From Chryseobacterium soldanellicola (lineage in GTDB: Bacteria > Bacteroidota > Bacteroidia > Flavobacteriales > Weeksellaceae), in NCBI RefSeq assembly GCF_900100115.1, contig NZ_FNKL01000003.1, positions 186,001 to 250,000 of the forward strand: 64,000 bases of DNA, given 5' to 3'. Shown piece by piece: positions 1 to 9,535 of this stretch. The first letter of the stretch is position 1. The number at the start of each line of letters is the position of its first letter. Made by a program: the position numbers and the translations under genes. The notes under the pieces are model-generated. The model worked only from the letters and a program-made list of their open reading frames with translations, was not told where the DNA came from and did no database searches.

Positions 1-156
1 CATTCCCTGTAACCCGAATTTGAAGCCGTCTTCTCTTGTTTCAAACTTTTGAAGACCGTCCGGCATAAAATCTTTGTAGTTTTCAGGTGATTTTAGTATT
101 TCCGACAGCTCTTTAGATGATTTATTGACAATAATCTTTCGTCCTTCTAAATTCAT
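1..156 (-). CDS. SRPBCC-like protein, partial (3' part outside window)
   Basis: An open frame runs from an ATG at 156-154 to the left window edge and gives 52 residues beginning MNLEGRKIIVNKS, with SPENYKDFMPDG further on. This resembles the N-terminus of SRPBCC/START-fold ligand-binding proteins of flavobacteria, which start with a short beta strand and then a helix with a 'phenylalanine-met-pro' turn. Only the N-terminus is visible, so the family is a guess. It is divergent from the Nudix gene at 192, with a 35 bp gap that contains a TAttTTTG box (161-168) for the plus strand. Confidence 0.5.
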   Translation of the reverse strand, partial: MNLEGRKIIVNKSSKELSEILKSPENYKDFMPDGLQKFETREDGFKFGLQGM

Positions 157-191
157 TTTTTATTTTTGTATTTAATTCTTAATTCTTACAA

Positions 192-803
192 ATGTATAAA
201 GTTTTTGTGAACGAAAAAAAATTATTACTGTCTAAGCAGTCTGAAAACCTTGAAAAAACACTCGGGTACGAAGACGTTACGACTTTAGAGATCGCTTTAG
301 ATCTTCTTGAGAATACATCTGTAAAAGAATTGAATGTATTTGGAGAGAATATTGATGAGATTTGGAAGGAATTTCAAAGCCTTTTCAGAATCATTGAAGC
401 TGCTGGCGGCCTTGTCAACAATCCTGAAGGTGATATTCTTTTCATTAAAAGGCTGGGAAAATGGGATCTTCCGAAAGGAAAAATGGAGAAAGGCGAATCG
501 CGGGAAGAGTCTGCTGTAAGGGAAATTGAGGAGGAAACCGGTTTAAAAGACGTAGAACTCGTACAGTTTATCAATACAACTTATCATATTTATGTAGAAA
601 GAAACGGTGAAAAAATCCTGAAATGCACGCATTGGTTTGAAATGAACTTCAATGGTGAAGACACTTCAAAGCCCCAAATCGAGGAAGGGATCACCGAAGT
701 TGCCTGGAAAAATACCTCTCAAATCGAAAAAGAGGTTTTCCCAAGTACGTTTAAAAATATCAAGTTAATTGTAAAAGAATTCTGGGATATGAAGACTAAA
801 TAA
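192..803 (+). CDS. Nudix hydrolase
   Basis: This 203-residue protein contains a complete Nudix box at residues 96-118, with G96, E102, R110-E111, E114-E115 and G117 in the GX5EX7REUXEEXGU pattern. The family hydrolyses nucleoside diphosphates linked to another group, using metal bound by the box glutamates. Residues 1-65 form an extension before the domain with no recognisable motif. The preferred substrate cannot be read from sequence. The start ATG follows a TAttTTTG box (161-168) by 23 bases. Its 3' end overlaps that of convergent murF by 8 bp. Confidence 0.9.
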   Translation: MYKVFVNEKKLLLSKQSENLEKTLGYEDVTTLEIALDLLENTSVKELNVFGENIDEIWKEFQSLFRIIEAAGGLVNNPEGDILFIKRLGKWDLPKGKMEKGESREESAVREIEEETGLKDVELVQFINTTYHIYVERNGEKILKCTHWFEMNFNGEDTSKPQIEEGITEVAWKNTSQIEKEVFPSTFKNIKLIVKEFWDMKTK

Positions 804-2067
804 AGTCTATCGCTTTTTCTAAAGCAATTCCTCTTGAGCCTTTTAACAAAATATTTGCAGAATTAATCTTATTCAATTTTAAATATTCGATTAATTCTAT
901 TGTGTTTTCAAAGGAATTTTTAGAAAAATTTACATCTTTAAAATGTATCCCAACCGTGATAATTTCATCAAAACCTAAATCCTGAGCCAGATTTAGTATA
1001 TTTTGATGCTCTTTTTGGCTCTCTTCACCTAATTCCAACATATCCCCGATAATGATCGTTTTGCTTCCTTCAAAGGTGATAAAATTATGTAAAGAAGCCG
1101 TCATAGAACTCGGATTAGCATTGTAAGTATCTAAGACCAACGTTTTATTTTCTTTTTTTACGATCTGAGAGCGCATATTTGTCGGCGTGTAATTCTCAAT
1201 AGCTTTTTTGATCTTTTCAAAATCGATCTCAAAATGAAGTCCTAAGCTTGCCGCCGCACAAAGATTCGTGAAATTATATTCTCCGGTAAGCTTTGAAACC
1301 GCTTTATAAGTCTGATAAGATAATCCAACGAAATGTTCCTCTGAAAAAGCTTCAAAATTATAGTCTGAATTTTCTTTTCCAAAAGTGATTTTTGGTGAAT
1401 AATTTTCATTTTTTTCTAATTGAATAGGATCATTTTCATTAACTAAGATAGTTTTATGATTATTTTTCAAATAGTCATATAGCTCGGATTTACCTTTTAT
1501 TACGCCTTCAAAACCACCGAAACCTTCTAAATGCGCTTTCCCGAAATTGGTAATATATCCAAAATCAGGTTGTGCTATGGTACATAAAAACTCAATTTCT
1601 TTTTGATGGTTGGCACCCATTTCGATCACCGCCATTTCATGTTCCGGCTTGATGGAAAGGATGGTCAAAGGAACTCCTATATGATTATTTAAATTTCCGG
1701 AAGTATATTGAACATTGAATTTTTCTGAAAGAACGGCATGAATTATTTCTTTCGTAGTTGTTTTCCCATTACTTCCTGTAAGACCAATAAATGGGATCTG
1801 CAATTGCTTTCTGTGGTGCAGTGCCAATTGCTGTAAAAACTCTAGTGTTGAAGGGACATAGAAAATATTTTTATCCTGATTCTCAAAATTTTTCTGCTCA
1901 ACGATTGCAGCTAAAGCTCCTTCATTAATCGCTTTTTCTGCTAACGTTGCGGCATTGAAATTTTCTCCTGAAAAAGCAAAGAAAATATCATTTTTCCCGA
2001 CCTTTCTGCTATCGATCGTTACTTTATCAGCCTGTAAAAATAAAGGATAAAACTGTTCTGTATTCAT
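796..2067 (-). CDS. murF: UDP-N-acetylmuramoyl-tripeptide--D-alanyl-D-alanine ligase
   Basis: MurF adds D-Ala-D-Ala to UDP-MurNAc-tripeptide in the cytoplasm, the last soluble step of peptidoglycan precursor synthesis. The 423-residue protein has the Mur-ligase ATP loop LTGSNGKTTTKE at residues 96-107, the central MGANHQKEIEFL segment, and the late LDTYNANPSSM motif typical of MurF. The length is normal for Bacteroidota. It lies upstream of gldJ on the same strand, but the terminator at 2079-2110 is downstream of gldJ in sequence position order only for transcripts reaching murF from gldJ, so gldJ and murF are probably separately transcribed or attenuated. Confidence 0.95.
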   Translation of the reverse strand: MNTEQFYPLFLQADKVTIDSRKVGKNDIFFAFSGENFNAATLAEKAINEGALAAIVEQKNFENQDKNIFYVPSTLEFLQQLALHHRKQLQIPFIGLTGSNGKTTTKEIIHAVLSEKFNVQYTSGNLNNHIGVPLTILSIKPEHEMAVIEMGANHQKEIEFLCTIAQPDFGYITNFGKAHLEGFGGFEGVIKGKSELYDYLKNNHKTILVNENDPIQLEKNENYSPKITFGKENSDYNFEAFSEEHFVGLSYQTYKAVSKLTGEYNFTNLCAAASLGLHFEIDFEKIKKAIENYTPTNMRSQIVKKENKTLVLDTYNANPSSMTASLHNFITFEGSKTIIIGDMLELGEESQKEHQNILNLAQDLGFDEIITVGIHFKDVNFSKNSFENTIELIEYLKLNKINSANILLKGSRGIALEKAIDFI

Positions 2068-2078
2068 AGCTCAAAAAT

Positions 2079-2110
2079 AAAAAACCTTCCGAAAATTCGG
2101 AAGGTTTTTT
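2079..2110. terminator. strong hairpin terminator between gldJ and murF
   Basis: Perfect 15 bp inverted repeat: left arm 2079-2093, two-base loop, right arm 2096-2110. It has A-runs and T-runs on the outer sides, so it could terminate on either strand. It lies just after the gldJ stop and just before the murF start, both minus strand, so it should end most gldJ transcripts before murF. Confidence 0.85.
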
Positions 2111-2130
2111 GTAAGTATTTTTGATAAATA

Positions 2131-3732
2131 TTATCTTCTAGTTCTAGCCTTGTCATTTCCTCTGGCATCCTGAGCAACACGGAATCCAACCCATCCATAA
2201 GCTCTATCCTGGTTCTTATATCTTCTTTGACCCGGATCCAACCAATAAGCGGTGTCTTGCCAAGAACCTCCTTTTACTACTCTAATATCATTAGACATAG
2301 CAGAAGTTCTGTCTTTTGTATCTTTCTGTAATATTACTTTACCACCTCCATCTACAATAAATCTTGTTTTAGGAGCATTGTACATATTGTAAGAAGATGC
2401 AGAATCAGAGGTGTTTCTGTAATCTAAAGAAGATTGTCTGTCGCCATCTCTGTAGTTTCTGTAGTCACTGATAGTTTCTCTTTCGAACTGACCTGGTAAG
2501 TTTCTGTATACTAATCTACCGTCCGCTAAAGTATCATACTTGATATTGCTTTCGTCTACCATTTTGTAAGTACCATCACCGTTTTTCACAACAGCCTGAG
2601 GCATATTTCCTCTGTAGTAGTTGAAATCACTGAAATCTTCGTCAATGATCGGTCTGTATACATCGGCAGTCCACTCAGCAACGTTTCCGTACATACCGTA
2701 GATTCCTAGGTCGTTAGAAGGGTATTGTCTAACATCAGATGTTCTTGCAGCTCCATCATTTTTCCATCCTGCAATACCTGAGTAGTCACCTTTCCCCATT
2801 TTGAAGTTTTCAAGGAACATCCCTCTGTCTCTTCCTTTAGTACCTCTTAATAATTCAATTTCAGGCTTTTTACCTAAATATTGATTGTATTCTCTATTTT
2901 TAGCCATTCCAAGAGCTGCGTATTCCCATTCAACTTCTGTCGGAAGTCTGAATTTTGTTACCATTGCAGCGTTTGGAGCTCTGTTGGCAGCAAGCAATCT
3001 TTGGTTTGTAGTTTTCAAACCTGTCTTTTGCTGCATTCTTTGTTCATTTATATAACCTTGCATTTCAGGATCATTCGATTTGAATTTATCCATGTTGAAT
3101 GCTGTTCCTCCTTGGTTATTAGATTCGTTGATATACAAATCCTTAGCGATAATTCCCGCTTGCATTAAAGCTTTTTCGTTCGCTCTGTCAGAAAGCCATT
3201 CGCAATATCTGTTTGCCTGTGTCCAAGAAACACCTACTACCGGGTAATAATCGAATTCAGGAGAACGGAAATAAGTTTCGTTATAATCGTTTCTAGATAG
3301 TTTGTTATCCCACAATAAGGTATCTGGTAAGGCACCGTTGTAGATTTCCTTGAAACTCGGATCACTTGGTGGGAATACATACTTCAACCATGTAAGGTAT
3401 TCGCGGTATTCGTAGTTAGTAATTTCTGTTTCACCGATAAAGAATGAGCTTACCTGCATTCTGCGAGGCGCGTTATTCCAATCGTGCATAACATCATCTT
3501 TCACTAATCCCATTGTAAAAGTTCCACCTTCTACATATACCATCCCCGGCCAACCTTTTTGCTTTTGTTGCTTTCCTGCAAAAAACCAACCTTGTTTTTC
3601 GTTTGGCTTCCAACCTGTCTTACTGACAAATTTTTTAGTACCGCCACCTTTGTTAGTACCTCCGCCACCACAACTGGTTAATGCAAGTGTAGAACTTAAT
3701 GCTATTAATGAAAACAACTGTAGTTTTTTCAT
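2131..3732 (-). CDS. gldJ: gliding motility lipoprotein GldJ
   Basis: GldJ is an outer-membrane lipoprotein required for gliding and for stability of the type IX secretion/gliding apparatus. I start it at the ATG at 3732 (MKKLQLFSLIAL), giving 533 residues, because a signal peptide with lipobox ALTSC (Cys21) follows directly; a longer in-frame start at 3822 would add 30 residues before the signal. The body is a formylglycine-generating-enzyme-like (FGE-sulfatase) domain, with GTFTMG near the start, FRLPTEVEWEYAA in the middle, MYGNVAEWTAD, and the terminal RVVKGGSWQDTAYWLDPG and GWVGFRVA segments. It is divergent from porU, the usual flavobacterial arrangement. Confidence 0.93.
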   Translation of the reverse strand: MKKLQLFSLIALSSTLALTSCGGGGTNKGGGTKKFVSKTGWKPNEKQGWFFAGKQQKQKGWPGMVYVEGGTFTMGLVKDDVMHDWNNAPRRMQVSSFFIGETEITNYEYREYLTWLKYVFPPSDPSFKEIYNGALPDTLLWDNKLSRNDYNETYFRSPEFDYYPVVGVSWTQANRYCEWLSDRANEKALMQAGIIAKDLYINESNNQGGTAFNMDKFKSNDPEMQGYINEQRMQQKTGLKTTNQRLLAANRAPNAAMVTKFRLPTEVEWEYAALGMAKNREYNQYLGKKPEIELLRGTKGRDRGMFLENFKMGKGDYSGIAGWKNDGAARTSDVRQYPSNDLGIYGMYGNVAEWTADVYRPIIDEDFSDFNYYRGNMPQAVVKNGDGTYKMVDESNIKYDTLADGRLVYRNLPGQFERETISDYRNYRDGDRQSSLDYRNTSDSASSYNMYNAPKTRFIVDGGGKVILQKDTKDRTSAMSNDIRVVKGGSWQDTAYWLDPGQRRYKNQDRAYGWVGFRVAQDARGNDKARTRR

Positions 3733-3896
3733 AGTCGATATAAATATTTTCAAAGTACAAAGAAAAAATAAATTATTCAATAAATCAAGTAAAGATTTGA
3801 TTTTTTTGAAAAACGTTAACAAATTAATTTTATTGTATCACAATTTAATTATAAAATTTTCATTTATTTTGTAATTTAGAAATTTCAATCATAAAC

Positions 3897-6800
3897 ATGA
3901 AACAAAAAATCACTCTTTTATTTCTAATTACTTTTGTATCAATGCTTTGGGCTCAAAGAACGACCATCGAATGGGACGGATCGAAAATCCAAGACTTTGG
4001 CGATACAAAATTAACGCTCCCCCATTTTAAAAATGAAGGTTTTTCATTCAGCCAAAATAACATTTTTATAACAACCAAACAAAAAATTGGAGAAAGACAG
4101 CTAAAAATTTCCAATCTTGTTTGGGAAAGTGCCTCTAATAAAGATTTATTTGAGCTTAATAAAGATCTTTTACAGGGGCGCGACATTACAGATATAAGCT
4201 ATTATTACCTTGAAGGAGAGCGATATGCGAGTATTCATGTGGCGTTATTTAAAAACGTAAAAGGAAAAGCTTTAAGGCTTTCTTCCTTTGAAATTTCTGA
4301 TAGTGGCTCTTCCAACAAATTCGGCACAGCAAAAGTAGGAACCACTGCAAACCCTTTATCAACCGGTAATTTTTATAAAATCAAGGTTGATAAATCTGGG
4401 ATTTTCAAAATCGATTCTCAGTTTTTAAGCGCCAACGGAATCAACCCCTCTTCTGTAAATCCTAAAAATTTCAGAATTTATGGTAACGGCGGTGTAATGC
4501 TTCCCGAATACAACCAGGATGTAAAATACAGTGCTTTGCAGGAAAATGCCATTCAGGTTGTCGGTGAGGACGACGGAGTTTGGAATGACGGTGATTATGC
4601 TCTATTCTACGCGCAGGGACCGAACGGTTACAATCTTTATAATACAACAAACGGTAACGGTTTCAAAAGAGTTGATACGAGAAATGACACGAGTGAAAAC
4701 TTAAAAAATATTTACGAAGATTTTTCATATTACTATATTAATTTTGACAAAGGGGCCGGAAAAAGAGTTCAGCCGGTTGATGTAAATTTACCCACTACTC
4801 CGTTAATTACAAGATATGATGACTATCAGGTAATCAATAATGACCAGAAAAATTTATTGAAATTAGGAAGAATATGGGTGGAAGATGCGCCTTTTACAAC
4901 GAATAAAGCCATCACTTTAAATACAAAATCTCCAATTCAGAGTGGCGATGTGATCCGGTACCGAGCGCAGGTAATTGGATATAAATCTCAGCAGAACAGT
5001 GTTACTTTTAACATCAACAATCAAAATCCCGTAACAATTAGTGTTCCTGCCAATTCTCCGAATTATGCGTATGACTTTTTCCCGACAAGATATTCAGGAA
5101 CGGTATCCGGACTTAGCGGAAATCAGATAACTTTCAATTATAATCCTAATATCACTGTAAATCCTAATGGCGTTTTTTACCCGGATTATCTGGAAGTACA
5201 GTATAAAGAAAACCTTACGTATAACGGAGCCCAGATGAATTTCAGGGACTTTTCCCTCGAAAGCGGAACTAATACCAGCTACGGCTTCAGCATCGCAAAT
5301 CCTTCGGGAATGGAGCAGGTTTGGGATGTTACCGATATTACAAACGCTAACAGAAGGGTAAATAAAGCAACGGGGGGAGCATCTTTTAACTTCGCTTATG
5401 TAACTTCCGACCAAAACTTTAACAATGAATTCGTAGCTTTTAAAGCTTCTGCAGCTTACAGCCCTCAATTTGTGGAAAGAATTGCCAATCAGAATCTTTC
5501 GGCTTTACAAAATGTAGATTATTTGATTATTACCACTCCGGAAATGATGGGGCAGGCTCAAAGGCTGGCCAATTATCATCAGACAAAAAACAATTATAAT
5601 GTACAGATTGTAGATGCTACCAAAATTTATAATGAATTTGGAAGCGGAAGCAGAGATCTTACAGCAATCAGGGATTTTGTAACTAAGTTAAATACACCGG
5701 TCGGAACATTAAAGTATGTATTTATTTTAGGAGATACTTCTTATGACTTTAAAAACAGGATCCAAAATAACACCAATGTTGTTATAAGTTATCAGAGTGA
5801 AGAATCGGCAGATTTTGTGAATTCTTTTGTTACGGATGACTATATTGTCATGACCCAGCCTCAAAATTCTACGACTATCGGCGGTAACCTTCCTGATCTT
5901 CCGGTAGGAAGACTTCCCGCTGCCAATGTAACGGAAGCCGGGAATATGATGGATAAAACACTGGCTTACTACAACTCTTTATCAGGCCAATCCACTCCTT
6001 TCGGGGAATGGAGAATGAAGCTTGATTTTGTTGCGGATGATGATAATGATGGCGGTGATCCTTTCCATACTGTAATGAATAATTCTCTGGTAACCGTTTT
6101 TGAGCAGCCGGCGAACACAAATCTTAAAGAATACAATGTTAGAAAACTATATCTGGATGCTTTCCAGGCGCAAAGTACAGCGGGCGGACAAAGATATCCT
6201 CAGGTAAATCAGGCGATTTCTAATGACATCGGAAACAGCCTTTATCTGTTCTATTTCGGGCATGGAGGAATCAACGGCTGGGCGCAGGAAAGAGTTTTAA
6301 CAACAGATGAAATTCAAAATTCGAATAATTTCTCTAATGTGTACAGCAGATTCCCTTTTGTATCAACTATTACCTGTGAATTTACGCTTTGGGATGATCC
6401 TGAAACCTCTTCGGCGGGCGAACAGTTTATTAAATTAAAACAAGGCGGTCCTGCAACCATGATCACCTCAAGCCGTGCCATTGCGGTAGGTTACGGTATT
6501 GATTTTACTAATATTTTCACTCAGAATATTTTTAAGCTTACCAATGACGATTTTGATACATTAGGATATGCTCATTTAAATGCTAAAAAACAAAAAACAG
6601 CTGACGGAAACCATTTAAAGGTTAATTTCCTGGGTGATCCGGCGATGAAACTGAGCCGTCCGCAAAGATTATTGGTGATCGATAATATCGATACGCCGGT
6701 TCCGGGATTGATCAGAGGGTTGGATTTTGTTAAAATAAAAGGACATATCAATAATCCGGGCGGAGGTATTAACACTACTTTTAACGGAAGGGTTGTCATC

Positions 6801-7793
6801 AATATTTTTGATAAAAGATTAAATAAAAAGACCTTAAATAATGATGGAAATTTAACTCCTATCTTAGAATACACAGAAGAAGGAAGCGCCATTGTAAAAG
6901 CTTCAGGAACGGCTGTAAATGGAGTTTTCACTGTAGAATTTTATGTTCCTAAAGACATTAATTATGCTGTAGGACAAGGTAGAATCTTAGGATATGCCGA
7001 TAATAAAGTAATCGATGTTTTCAACAATCAGGCGGTACAGGTCGGAGATATTAATCCTAACGGAATCAACGACAGCGAGCCTCCGAAAGTGAAATTATAT
7101 ATGAATAACACCAACTTCGCAAATGGCGGTATTACGGATCAAAATCCTATGCTGTTGGCTTGTGTTACGGATGATACAGGAATTAATTCCACAGGATCTG
7201 GTATTGGTCACGATATTACTGTATATTTGGACGGGCAAATTATCAACACGGTGGTGTTAAATGATTTCTTTGCTTCAGGAGAAGGAAACGGATGTTTAAG
7301 CCCAAGCTTGGCAGATTACCAAAAAGGGAATGTAACCTATCCTTTCAGGAATTTAGCGATAGGACAGCATCAATTAACATTTAAAGTTTGGGACATAAAC
7401 AATAATTCGACGACCTCTACGTTAAATTTTGAAGTTAAGGACGAGGCAGACCAGCATTTGGTAATTAACAGACCATTGAACTGGCCGAATCCTTTTACCA
7501 ACAAAACGTACATTCAGTTCGAGCATAATTGTGATGATATTCTGGATGTCAACGTTCAGATTTATACAATAACAGGAAAATTAGTAAGAACTTTATCTAC
7601 GCCTGTTGTTGCGGAACCGTTCCTACAGGGCTTTAGAACGCCACGCCAGGCAATAGAATGGGACGGAAGAGACGATTTTGGGGCAACAGTAGCAAAAGGT
7701 ACGTATATTTTTAAGATATTTGCAAAAAGTCAAAATCAAGAAAAATGCAAAGGAAGTGCTACAGCTGTAGAAAAAATGGTACTTTTGAAATAA
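3897..7793 (+). CDS. porU: type IX secretion system sortase PorU
   Basis: PorU is a surface C25 (gingipain-type) cysteine protease that removes the C-terminal signal from T9SS cargo and attaches the cargo to the cell surface. The 1298-residue protein has a signal peptide (MKQKITLLFLITF...WAQ) and the catalytic pair His789 in FYFGHGGINGW and Cys827 in TITCEF. A C-terminal FlgD/CTD-like domain starts near NWPNPFTNKT (about residue 1195) and ends KGTYIFKIFAKS, as in PorU, which keeps its own CTD. Downstream porV, 59 bp away, encodes its partner in the attachment complex. Confidence 0.95.
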   Translation: MKQKITLLFLITFVSMLWAQRTTIEWDGSKIQDFGDTKLTLPHFKNEGFSFSQNNIFITTKQKIGERQLKISNLVWESASNKDLFELNKDLLQGRDITDISYYYLEGERYASIHVALFKNVKGKALRLSSFEISDSGSSNKFGTAKVGTTANPLSTGNFYKIKVDKSGIFKIDSQFLSANGINPSSVNPKNFRIYGNGGVMLPEYNQDVKYSALQENAIQVVGEDDGVWNDGDYALFYAQGPNGYNLYNTTNGNGFKRVDTRNDTSENLKNIYEDFSYYYINFDKGAGKRVQPVDVNLPTTPLITRYDDYQVINNDQKNLLKLGRIWVEDAPFTTNKAITLNTKSPIQSGDVIRYRAQVIGYKSQQNSVTFNINNQNPVTISVPANSPNYAYDFFPTRYSGTVSGLSGNQITFNYNPNITVNPNGVFYPDYLEVQYKENLTYNGAQMNFRDFSLESGTNTSYGFSIANPSGMEQVWDVTDITNANRRVNKATGGASFNFAYVTSDQNFNNEFVAFKASAAYSPQFVERIANQNLSALQNVDYLIITTPEMMGQAQRLANYHQTKNNYNVQIVDATKIYNEFGSGSRDLTAIRDFVTKLNTPVGTLKYVFILGDTSYDFKNRIQNNTNVVISYQSEESADFVNSFVTDDYIVMTQPQNSTTIGGNLPDLPVGRLPAANVTEAGNMMDKTLAYYNSLSGQSTPFGEWRMKLDFVADDDNDGGDPFHTVMNNSLVTVFEQPANTNLKEYNVRKLYLDAFQAQSTAGGQRYPQVNQAISNDIGNSLYLFYFGHGGINGWAQERVLTTDEIQNSNNFSNVYSRFPFVSTITCEFTLWDDPETSSAGEQFIKLKQGGPATMITSSRAIAVGYGIDFTNIFTQNIFKLTNDDFDTLGYAHLNAKKQKTADGNHLKVNFLGDPAMKLSRPQRLLVIDNIDTPVPGLIRGLDFVKIKGHINNPGGGINTTFNGRVVINIFDKRLNKKTLNNDGNLTPILEYTEEGSAIVKASGTAVNGVFTVEFYVPKDINYAVGQGRILGYADNKVIDVFNNQAVQVGDINPNGINDSEPPKVKLYMNNTNFANGGITDQNPMLLACVTDDTGINSTGSGIGHDITVYLDGQIINTVVLNDFFASGEGNGCLSPSLADYQKGNVTYPFRNLAIGQHQLTFKVWDINNNSTTSTLNFEVKDEADQHLVINRPLNWPNPFTNKTYIQFEHNCDDILDVNVQIYTITGKLVRTLSTPVVAEPFLQGFRTPRQAIEWDGRDDFGATVAKGTYIFKIFAKSQNQEKCKGSATAVEKMVLLK

Positions 7794-7852
7794 TTTAAAT
7801 AACAATAGATAATAATATTAACAAAAAACTGATAATATATAAAAGACAACAT

Positions 7853-9016
7853 ATGAATTTAACTACTAAACTGCTTTTAGGGATTGGGTTAAGTGCTGGC
7901 TTTTTAGGTTATTCACAAGATCTAAGTCAAGTAAGACCTGTTTTAACCGGAGCTCCTTTTTTAAGAATCGCACCTGATGCAAGGTCTGGAGGTATGGGAG
8001 ATCAAGGGGTGGTTACCTCTCCGGATGCGTTTTCCCAGTTCTGGAACGCTGCAAAATATCCTTTTAGCAGAACAAGTTCTTCTGTAGGGTTAAACTACAC
8101 ACCTTATATGGGAAAACTTACCAATGATGTATTCTTATTATATGGTGCATTCCATAAATTCTTAGGACAAGACGAAAGATCTACCATCTCTGCGAGTATC
8201 TATTACTTCAACATGGGTGAGGTAGACTTGACTCAATTAGTAGGGAACGAAGTAACTTCTATGGGTACATCAAAACCTAACGAATTCTCCATCGACGTTG
8301 CATACGGTCTGAAGCTTTCTGACTCGTATTCAATGGCCGTAACGGGTAGATTCATTCGTTCAGATTTAGCCGGAGGATTCAACACAGATACTACGCTTAA
8401 GCCTGCAAACTCTTTCGCAGTAGACGTTTCAGCTTACTATACATCTCCAAGATTCTCTAGTATCGGAGGGTACGATGGTAAAGTGAATGCCGGTTTGGCA
8501 ATCCAGAACCTTGGTCCGAAATTAGATTACACAGGAAATGAAGAATCAAGATCTTATCTTCCTACAATGGCAAGGTTGGGACTTGGTTATGATATGTATC
8601 TTGATGATTTAAACAAAATCGGGATCAGTTTTGAAGGTTCTAAAATCTTAGTTCCGGGTTCTGAATTCGTTGGTATGGATCCCAACACAAGACAGCCTAT
8701 CTACGAAGTGCCAAACGTGGGTCCTATCGCAGGTATCGGGAAATCTTTCAAGAATAAGAACTCTGTTATGATGAGTGGTGCATTAGAATATTCTTATGAC
8801 AATGCATTCGCTGTAAGAGGAGGTTATTTCCATGAAAGTGAAGAGCAGGGCGCAAGACAATTTGCTACGGCGGGTGTTGGTCTTAAGTACCGTTCTTTCG
8901 GACTTGATATTTCTTACCTGATTAATATGTCTAAAATTAATACTGCTTTGGATAACACAATTCGTTTCGGGTTAACCTGGAATATTGGTGATGAAACTTC
9001 TAACGTAGATAATTAA
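7853..9016 (+). CDS. porV: type IX secretion system outer-membrane protein PorV
   Basis: PorV (LptO) is an outer-membrane beta-barrel of the FadL type that binds T9SS substrates leaving the translocon and shuttles them to PorU. The protein has 387 residues, a signal peptide (MNLTTKLLLGIGLSAGFLGYS), the conserved LRIAPDARSGGMGDQGVV segment just after it, and alternating aromatic strands up to the terminal NTIRFGLTWNIGDE. It follows porU, and the two are probably one operon. A hairpin terminator lies 25 bp after the stop codon. Confidence 0.95.
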   Translation: MNLTTKLLLGIGLSAGFLGYSQDLSQVRPVLTGAPFLRIAPDARSGGMGDQGVVTSPDAFSQFWNAAKYPFSRTSSSVGLNYTPYMGKLTNDVFLLYGAFHKFLGQDERSTISASIYYFNMGEVDLTQLVGNEVTSMGTSKPNEFSIDVAYGLKLSDSYSMAVTGRFIRSDLAGGFNTDTTLKPANSFAVDVSAYYTSPRFSSIGGYDGKVNAGLAIQNLGPKLDYTGNEESRSYLPTMARLGLGYDMYLDDLNKIGISFEGSKILVPGSEFVGMDPNTRQPIYEVPNVGPIAGIGKSFKNKNSVMMSGALEYSYDNAFAVRGGYFHESEEQGARQFATAGVGLKYRSFGLDISYLINMSKINTALDNTIRFGLTWNIGDETSNVDN

Positions 9017-9040
9017 GAAAATATAAACTTACAAGTTTAC

Positions 9041-9069
9041 AAAAAGCTCCATTTGATGGAGCTTTTTTT
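9041..9069 (+). terminator. porV terminator
   Basis: Perfect 12 bp stem (9041-9052 with 9056-9067) and three-base loop TTG, followed by T-rich sequence. It directly follows porV. Confidence 0.85.
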
Positions 9070-9120
9070 GTTTTTATAAACAGAGAGCTTTTAATTTATT
9101 TTTCCGGAGCTCTTAATTAG

Positions 9121-9300
9121 TCGAATTGTTATTTTTATTTTATTTTTAAGAAGCAATTTGATTACATCGAAAAGCTGTTGTATTTTTATTTGAAGCTTTT
9201 CCCGCTCTCCGCACTTGCTATTTTCTTGTTTTCGGCGGCGGCTTCGCCGCCGCCGAAAACAAGAAAATGAGCTCAAACAAATGCTCGATCGGGGCTAGGG
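9121..9300 (+). repeat. structured dispersed repeat, copy 1
   Basis: Copy 1 of a three-copy family. In order: a small hairpin AATTG/CAATT (9124-9128 with 9154-9158); a second GAAAAGCT/AGCTTTTC (9169-9176 with 9194-9201); the conserved box CCCGCTCTCCGCACTTGCT; a perfect hairpin with 23 bp arms (9220-9242 and 9246-9268, loop TTC); then GAGCTCAAACAA and a terminal GGGGCTA. CCCG at 9201-9204 can pair with CGGG at 9290-9293 to close the structure. No protein is encoded. It could be a structured RNA or a palindromic DNA element. Confidence 0.85.
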
Positions 9301-9339
9301 TTGCAATCGTTGATTCAAATATTTGGAAATCTCCACAAA

Positions 9340-9535
9340 GTTTGTCATCCTGGAAGGATCTAAATATACTATTAGAGCTCCAATTTTGTGCTATTTGTGT
9401 GAAATTAGTGCCATTTGTCTTTAAAGAAAGAGATTGCTTAGTCACTTCTGAACTACGTTCGCAGGCCTTCAGTCTGCTCGCAATGACCTAAACTCATTTC
9501 TAATACTATATTTAGATCCTTCCCGGATGACAAAC
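9340..9535. repeat. 37 bp inverted repeat with 122 bp spacer
   Basis: Arm 1 (9340-9376) and arm 2 (9499-9535) are reverse complements at 35 of 37 positions; the outer part reads GTTTGTCATCC. The spacer holds a degenerate 'agagattgctt...gcaatgacc' stretch that resembles another short repeat common in Bacteroidota genomes. A decayed relative lies at 46696-46775, also just after a copy of the structured repeat. Confidence 0.8.

Noticed and set aside
3733..3822. Longer start of gldJ
   Set aside because: It would place 30 residues before the lipoprotein signal peptide; the ATG at 3732 gives a proper lipobox.
9220..9268. GC-rich palindrome as an intrinsic terminator of porV
   Set aside because: porV already has a terminator at 9041-9069, and this hairpin is not followed by a T-run; it belongs to the structured repeat.
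9267..9491. Frames of 70-75 codons inside the repeat island (both strands)
   Set aside because: They cross the palindromes and inverted repeats and have no coding character; treated as chance openings.
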